NCBI GenBank assembly: GCA_030627725.1
Contig: DAOVSZ010000091.1
Span: forward strand, 1 to 8,900
Direction of reading: 5' to 3'
Length of the DNA: 8,900 nucleotides
Source: Desulfobulbaceae bacterium
Lineage (GTDB): Bacteria; Desulfobacterota; Desulfobulbia; Desulfobulbales; DAOVSZ01
Shown one piece after another: positions 5,532 to 8,900 of the stretch. Positions within the stretch are counted from its first letter, which is position 1. The number at the start of each line of letters is the position of its first letter. A program made the position numbers and the translations under genes. The notes under the pieces were generated by a model. That model had not been told where the DNA came from. It was given only the letters and a program-made list of their open reading frames with translations, and did no database searches.

Positions 5532-6272
5532 ATGCGGTTTGATATTCTGACAATATTTCCCAATCTCCTGGATTCTCCACTGAAAGATGGGATTATCCGG
5601 AGGGCAATCAGGGATGACAGGGTTGATATTGTTATCCATAATATCCGTGATTATGCAACTGATAAACATGCCATGACCGATGACCGCCCCTTTGGCGGCG
5701 GGGAGGGCATGGTCATGAAACCTGAACCGATTGCCGCCGTCTTGAGCCATGTCGCAAAGGAGGCGGATGAGGGATATCGGGTGCTGCTGGGCCCTCAGGG
5801 CAGGCCGTACTCTCAGAGCGTTGCCTGTGAATTGGCAAAGAAGGAACATATCGTCCTTATCTGCGGACGCTATGAGGGCGTCGACGAGCGTATCCGGGAG
5901 CATTATATCGACGAGGAGATCTCCATCGGCGACTATATCCTCACCGGAGGTGAACTGGCGGCGATGGTGCTTATAGACTCCATTGTCCGCCTGCTGCCCG
6001 GCGTTCTTGGATGTGAAGATTCGGCAGCGTGTGATACGTTCAGTCGCGGGCTTTTGAAGCATCCGCAGTACACACGACCGAGGACGTTTGAGTCATATGA
6101 AGCGCCTGATGTGCTTCTGTCCGGAGATCATGCCGCAATTGAAGAATGGCGTTTTGTTGCCTCGGTCCGACAGACACGAAAGAGACGGCCGGAACTCCTT
6201 GAACAGGTTGTTTTCAGCGATACGGAAATAAAGGTTCTCAAGAAGCACGGCCTTTTTTTAAAGAATCGCTAA
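5532..6272 (+). CDS. trmD: tRNA (guanine-N1-)-methyltransferase
   Basis: SPOUT-class, knotted dimeric enzyme that uses S-adenosylmethionine to methylate N1 of G37 next to the anticodon, preventing +1 frameshifting. It is 246 residues, normal. Conserved blocks: MRFDILTIFP start, DDRPFGGGEGMVM (50-62), LGPQGRPYSQ (86-95), ICGRYEGVDER (110-120), EEISIGDYILTGGELAAMVLIDS (128-150). The presumed catalytic Arg153 and Asp168 (LIDSIVR and CDTF, matching E. coli Arg154 and Asp169) are both present. The knot region is followed by LLKHPQYTRP and the C-terminal tRNA-binding domain. ATG 5532 has no clear ribosome binding site because the upstream gap is the MITE remnant. The TAA stop overlaps the next gene's ATG by one base. 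Confidence 0.98.
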   Translation: MRFDILTIFPNLLDSPLKDGIIRRAIRDDRVDIVIHNIRDYATDKHAMTDDRPFGGGEGMVMKPEPIAAVLSHVAKEADEGYRVLLGPQGRPYSQSVACELAKKEHIVLICGRYEGVDERIREHYIDEEISIGDYILTGGELAAMVLIDSIVRLLPGVLGCEDSAACDTFSRGLLKHPQYTRPRTFESYEAPDVLLSGDHAAIEEWRFVASVRQTRKRRPELLEQVVFSDTEIKVLKKHGLFLKNR

Positions 6273-6877
6273 TGGGCCGTAACGTGAAGGCAGTAATCGA
6301 AAAGTCGAGACGGTTCAAAGTTGACCTAGCCTTGGTGCATTATCCGGTCTGCAACAAGAATAATGAGACAATCGGATCAGCCATAACCAATCTGGATCTG
6401 CATGACATTGCACGGGCCGGCCGCACGTTCGGTATTGATACCTTTTTTGTCGTAACGCCGTATGAGGACCAGCAACAAATCGCCCGGGAGATACTGGACC
6501 ACTGGCTGACCGGGTATGGCGCACGTTATAACGCAAAGCGAAAAGAGGCGTTATCTATCGTCGATATCTGTGACAGTCTGGATGCGCTCTATGAGAGGGT
6601 CACGGAAAAATGGCAACAGCGGCCGACGGTTCTTGCCACATGCGCCGGGAAACAGGATAACACCTCTCCCTATGCACGGGTTCGGCAGGAGATTATGGCC
6701 GGGAAACCGCATCTCCTGCTTTTCGGCACAGGCTGGGGGCTGACACCGGATGTGATGTCCTCGGTGGACGCAACTCTGCCGCCTATTGTCGGTTTTGGCG
6801 ATTATAATCATCTGTCCGTGAGGTCCGCTGCGGCCATTATTTGTGACAGGTTGCTCGGAGATATTGATTCGGCATAA
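6272..6877 (+). CDS. TrmD-linked SPOUT-superfamily RNA methyltransferase (Methyltrn_RNA_4 type), substrate unknown
   Basis: Probable S-adenosylmethionine-dependent RNA methyltransferase of 201 residues. I recognise the family from its set position between trmD and rplS in many former Deltaproteobacteria and some other phyla, and from the motifs LALVHYPVCNKN (19-30), AITNLDLHDIARAGRTFGID (37-56), FGTGWGLTPDV (151-161) and GDYNHLSVRSAAAIICDRLL (176-195). The last two match the knotted SAM-binding region expected in SPOUT enzymes. The start ATG overlaps the trmD stop (TAATG), so it is very likely translationally coupled to trmD, which suggests a linked role in tRNA or rRNA modification. The target nucleotide has not been established to my knowledge. 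No defect is seen. Confidence 0.88.
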   Translation: MGRNVKAVIEKSRRFKVDLALVHYPVCNKNNETIGSAITNLDLHDIARAGRTFGIDTFFVVTPYEDQQQIAREILDHWLTGYGARYNAKRKEALSIVDICDSLDALYERVTEKWQQRPTVLATCAGKQDNTSPYARVRQEIMAGKPHLLLFGTGWGLTPDVMSSVDATLPPIVGFGDYNHLSVRSAAAIICDRLLGDIDSA

Positions 6878-6894
6878 AGAACATGAAGTACGGA

Positions 6895-7018
6895 AAGTTG
6901 ATAAGCTCGCAAAAAGTCGAAAATGAAGAATTCGTCTTCAATGATTTCAATAAGATAGAAACGGTTAACGCGTCCGTCTCGCGCTTTTCGAAGTCTCATT
7001 GTATTCGCTATCTGCGAG
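6895..7018. repeat. Degenerate palindromic intergenic element between the methyltransferase gene and rplS
   Basis: Nested inverted segments in the 203-bp gap before rplS: CTCGCA (6906-6911) with TGCGAG (7013-7018), TCGAAAA (6917-6923) with TTTTCGA (6985-6991), and an inner hairpin TGAAGA-ATTCG-TCTTCA (6924-6940). The left side, TTGATAAGCTCGCAAAAAGTCG, resembles from memory the dispersed GTTGATGAACTCGTAAAAAGTC-type repeats in sulfate- and metal-reducing bacteria; this is not checked. The rest of the gap (7019-7080) is AT-rich and holds the rplS ribosome binding site; a rplS promoter could lie there, but I cannot place one convincingly. Confidence 0.45.
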
Positions 7019-7080
7019 ACCGACAAAGTTTATGAAGATTTTTTTAAATTATAGATATAGTGGAAAATGGAGAAGAAGTT

Positions 7081-7428
7081 ATGAATGCACTTGAGAAGAT
7101 CGAAATGGAGAATATGCGTTATGACATACCTGATTTTCGTTCCGGCGATACGGTTCGGGTTTTTATTCGCATCATTGAAGGAAGTAAGGAAAGGGTGCAG
7201 GTCTTTCAGGGGGTAGTTATCCGCAGGAAACGAGGAAAGATGGGAGCGAGCTACACGGTCAGGAAAATGTCCCACGGTATCGGTGTGGAAAAGACCTTTC
7301 CACTCCATTCGCCCCGGATCGAAAAGGTAGAGGTTGTGACCGAGGGGAAGGTGCGTCGTTCGAGACTGTACTACCTGCGGAACCTGCGGGGCAAGGCTGC
7401 CAGAATCAAGGAAAAAGGCATGCTGTAA
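7081..7428 (+). CDS. rplS: 50S ribosomal protein L19
   Basis: Large-subunit ribosomal protein located at the interface with the 30S subunit. It is 115 residues from ATG 7081, the usual size, preceded by GGAGAAG about 8 nt upstream. An in-frame GTG at 7060 would extend the N-terminus across this ribosome binding site and was rejected. The conserved sequence includes IPDFRSGDTVRVFIRIIEG, RVQVFQGVVIRRKRG and YTVRKMSHGIGVEKTFPLHSP, and it ends LYYLRNLRGKAARIKEK. It lies 203 bp after the methyltransferase gene, so it may have its own promoter. It is followed by a small hairpin (GCGGA/TCCGC, near 7436-7453) and then the strong terminator at 7523. Confidence 0.98.
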   Translation: MNALEKIEMENMRYDIPDFRSGDTVRVFIRIIEGSKERVQVFQGVVIRRKRGKMGASYTVRKMSHGIGVEKTFPLHSPRIEKVEVVTEGKVRRSRLYYLRNLRGKAARIKEKGML

Positions 7429-7522
7429 GCCTCTGCGGACTCAAGTCTCCGCATGCATTGATGAAGGGTATTACGATCCGGAGTTTTCTGCTCCCCCGTG
7501 ATTCGTTGCCGGAAGTTTCGTG

Positions 7523-7560
7523 ATCCCCTTGTGGAACGCTTGTCCACAAGGGGATTTTTA
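7523..7560 (+). terminator. Strong intrinsic terminator after rplS
   Basis: A perfect 13-bp stem, ATCCCCTTGTGGA (7523-7535) with TCCACAAGGGGAT (7543-7555), around the 7-nt loop ACGCTTG, runs directly into TTTTTA. This is the clearest intrinsic terminator in the window and should end the upstream ribosomal/tRNA-modification transcript, so rnhB-yraN probably depend on read-through or on an unrecognised promoter between 7560 and 7590. Confidence 0.92.
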
Positions 7561-7589
7561 TTACTCCTGTATTCTGAACCTTTTGCCTT

Positions 7590-8240
7590 GTGGTCGTGCA
7601 GCAATCCTCTCTCTTTAAAGAAGTTGACACCTTCTCATACGAACGGAAACTGGCCCTTGAAGGCCATGCCTGTATTGCCGGACTTGACGAGGCAGGGCGT
7701 GGTCCTCTTGCCGGGCCGGTTGTTGCCGCCAGTGTGATACTGCCTCCGGACTGTGATTATACACAGTTCAAAGATTCAAAAAAGCTCACCCCTCACAAAC
7801 GAACCAAACTCTATAATGTCCTGCGGCAGATCGATGCTCGAATCGGAACAGGAATAGCGTCCGAGGGAGAGATCGAAAGCTGCAACATTCTGCAGGCCTC
7901 GCTTCTGGCTATGAAAAGGGCTGTAGAAGCCCTGCCGGTAACGCCGGATTTTCTTCTTGTCGACGGCAAATTCCAAGTCCCTCTTTCCATCAGTCAGGAA
8001 GCCCTTGTAAAAGGGGAGTCCCGGAGCGCATCCATTGCGGCCGCCTCCATTATTGCCAAGGTGACAAGAGATGCCTTGATGGAAGAATATCACCAGAAAT
8101 ATCCTGAGTATAATTTCAGGCAGCATAAGGGGTATGGGACAGCCGAGCATCGCAGATTGATACGGCAATACGGCCCCTGCAGAATACATAGACGCACCTT
8201 CAAGGGTGTCCGGGAATATTTGGGCGGGTTGGGAGAATGA
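7590..8240 (+). CDS. rnhB: Ribonuclease HII
   Basis: Cytoplasmic endonuclease that cuts RNA in RNA-DNA hybrids and nicks 5' to single ribonucleotides misincorporated in DNA. It is 216 residues with the GTG start at 7590, within the family range. The GLDEAGRGPLAGPV block gives Asp33 and Glu34, LLVDGKF gives Asp125, and SIIAKVTRD gives Asp161, completing the acidic DEDD metal site. YNFRQHKGYGTAEH is the conserved C-terminal motif. The start is uncertain: neither GTG 7590 nor GTG 7596 has a clear ribosome binding site, and either would leave the catalytic domain intact. It follows the rplS terminator by 30 bp and overlaps yraN by 4 nt (ATGA), which indicates translational coupling. Confidence 0.95.
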   Translation: MVVQQSSLFKEVDTFSYERKLALEGHACIAGLDEAGRGPLAGPVVAASVILPPDCDYTQFKDSKKLTPHKRTKLYNVLRQIDARIGTGIASEGEIESCNILQASLLAMKRAVEALPVTPDFLLVDGKFQVPLSISQEALVKGESRSASIAAASIIAKVTRDALMEEYHQKYPEYNFRQHKGYGTAEHRRLIRQYGPCRIHRRTFKGVREYLGGLGE

Positions 8241-8611
8241 CGAAAAAAAGGGTTTTTTTGGGGAAGCAAGGTGAAGAACTTGCCAGAGCCCATTTGCAGA
8301 AACAGGGATACAGGATTCTGGAGCAGAATTTCCGGACCAGACTGGGAGAGATTGATCTTGTTGCAGAAGATAATGGCACACTCGTCTTTGTCGAGGTGAA
8401 GGCCCGTTCCGGCAGGACATACGGTTCGCCGTTTGATGCAATTACCTATGCCAAGAGGGTCCAGATTTCAAAAGTGGCCCTGGAGTATCTGGGCCGGAAC
8501 AATAAGCATGAAAATGCCGCCCGTTTTGATGTGGTATCTGTCTCTCTTGCAGATACAACGCATCCCGAGATCGAGATCATCAAGGGCGCTTTTGAATTAA
8601 GCTACGGGTAA
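8237..8611 (+). CDS. yraN: UPF0102 family protein YraN (endonuclease-like fold)
   Basis: Small protein of 124 residues with a restriction-endonuclease-like (PD-(D/E)xK type) core. Visible residues are GKQGEELARAHL with Glu14, RTRLGEIDLVAED with Glu38 and Asp40, and LVFVEVKAR with Glu53 and Lys55, which together form the expected acidic metal-site pattern. The biological role of the family is not well established; its usual linkage to rnhB, as here (4-nt overlap), suggests nucleic acid processing. The protein ends FELSYG and then TAA. The last bases of the stop codon belong to a MITE-like insertion that begins at 8608; without the insertion the frame would read GGG AGC TAG, so the protein has lost only one serine. 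Confidence 0.94.
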   Translation: MTKKRVFLGKQGEELARAHLQKQGYRILEQNFRTRLGEIDLVAEDNGTLVFVEVKARSGRTYGSPFDAITYAKRVQISKVALEYLGRNNKHENAARFDVVSVSLADTTHPEIEIIKGAFELSYG

Positions 8612-8806
8612 CTGCTCAGCAGCACCCCATCTGTGCACGATCAGGCTGGCTCACATAGATTTACTATCGGAGTCTTCGCTCCGCTCCGCTTACCTGTTCA
8701 CCAGTCTGCTGGAATTTATGCCCGGATGGGTGCACATCTGGAGCACTGCTGAGCAGATACAGTCTGGAGTTTTTTGTAACTTTGAGTTCATGCTTGGGGT
8801 AGTTAC
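8608..8806. mobile_element. MITE-like inverted-repeat element, copy 2 (199 bp), with 8-bp target duplication
   Basis: Ends GTAACT (8608-8613) and AGTTAC (8801-8806) are inverted. The element is flanked by a perfect direct octamer AGCTACGG at 8600-8607 and 8807-8814. Inside, 8612-8622 pairs perfectly with 8746-8756 (11 bp), and CAGGCTGG (8642-8649) pairs with CCAGTCTG (8701-8708). It shares blocks with copy 1 at 2599-2792, including CAGCAGCACCCCAT and TTTATGCCCGGATGGGTG. It has no coding capacity. The 5'-GTAA ends together with 8-bp duplications are the known features of IS66-family elements, so mobilisation by such a transposase is inferred. Confidence 0.85.
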
Positions 8807-8828
8807 AGCTACGGGAGCTAGAAGAAAC

Positions 8829-8870
8829 GAAAGGCAGAAGTAAGAAGTAAGAAGGCAGAAGTGAGAAGAT
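8829..8870 (+). repeat. Purine-rich heptamer array AGAAGNN downstream of yraN
   Basis: Consecutive 7-bp units are GAAAGGC, AGAAGTA, AGAAGTA, AGAAGGC, AGAAGTG, AGAAGAT. It is the third spacer in this window with a strict 7-bp period but a different core. It lies 14 bp after the second target-site copy of the MITE-like element. No function is visible. Confidence 0.85.
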
Positions 8871-8900
8871 GAAAAAATTGGACATAAAAGAAAAAGGAGA
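8869..8900 (+). other. Possible start of the next gene or its ribosome binding site
   Basis: The window ends in AAAAAGGAGA (8891-8900), a good Shine-Dalgarno sequence, so a gene probably starts just beyond the edge. Alternatively ATG 8869 opens a frame (MKKLDIKEKG) that runs off the window, but it has only the heptamer array as ribosome binding site. The sequence is too short to decide. Confidence 0.3.

Noticed and set aside
4680..6062. 460-codon open frame on the minus strand
   Set aside because: It runs antisense across khpA, rimM and most of trmD, all with clear family motifs; its translation shows no recognisable domain. It is a by-product of codon use on the other strand, as is the 266-codon minus frame at 3253-4053 inside ffh.
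6019..6070. Possible loss of the catalytic Asp in TrmD (SRGLL where some sequences read ADGLL)
   Set aside because: Counting along the E. coli protein places the catalytic Asp three residues earlier; it is present here as Asp168 in CDTF, together with Arg153.
6883..7035. 50-codon ORF (starting MKYGKLISS) in the spacer before rplS
   Set aside because: It has only a weak ribosome binding site, no recognisable motif, and coincides with the palindromic intergenic element, which explains the sequence better.
8829..8870. CRISPR or VNTR-type array
   Set aside because: Units are only 7 bp with no spacers between them, and no cas genes are nearby; it is a degenerate short tandem repeat.
1..8900. A new multi-gene defence, secretion or metabolic system
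   Set aside because: Every confident gene belongs to a known housekeeping family in a familiar order; only the intergenic elements are unusual.

Overview
The window is a compact stretch of conserved bacterial housekeeping genes, all on the + strand. In order they are the 3' end of ileS, then lspA, fabD, ffh, rpsP, a KH-domain gene (khpA), rimM, trmD, a trmD-linked SPOUT RNA methyltransferase gene, rplS, rnhB and yraN. The run rpsP-khpA-rimM-trmD-SPOUT methyltransferase-rplS-rnhB-yraN is, from general knowledge, typical of the former Deltaproteobacteria (Desulfobacterota, for example Geobacter- or Desulfobulbus-like organisms). That placement is inferred from gene order and protein character, not from a search.

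Layout: positions 1-2588 carry ileS, lspA and fabD (isoleucyl-tRNA charging, lipoprotein signal peptide removal, malonyl transfer to acyl carrier protein). Positions 2589-2883 hold a 194-bp inverted-repeat element followed by a near-consensus sigma70 promoter for ffh (signal recognition particle protein). Positions 4249-4395 hold a structured leader before rpsP. From 4396 to 6877 rpsP, khpA, rimM, trmD and the SPOUT gene are closely spaced and act in 30S assembly and tRNA/rRNA modification. rplS follows a 203-bp spacer and ends at a strong intrinsic terminator. rnhB and yraN overlap by 4 nt. The last 289 bases contain a second inverted-repeat element and a heptamer array, with no confident gene.

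No new multi-gene system is visible; the coding content is ordinary. The unusual part is between the genes. A family of about 195-bp MITE-like elements has GTAACT/AGTTAC ends. One copy has a perfect 8-bp target duplication, which fits cross-mobilisation by an IS66-type transposase. This copy lies exactly at the yraN stop codon, and a remnant of the family supplies the rimM stop codon. Three further spacers carry degenerate arrays with a strict 7-bp period. ffh and rpsP share a leader hairpin motif, and the ffh promoter is almost entirely contained in a 10-bp inverted repeat.
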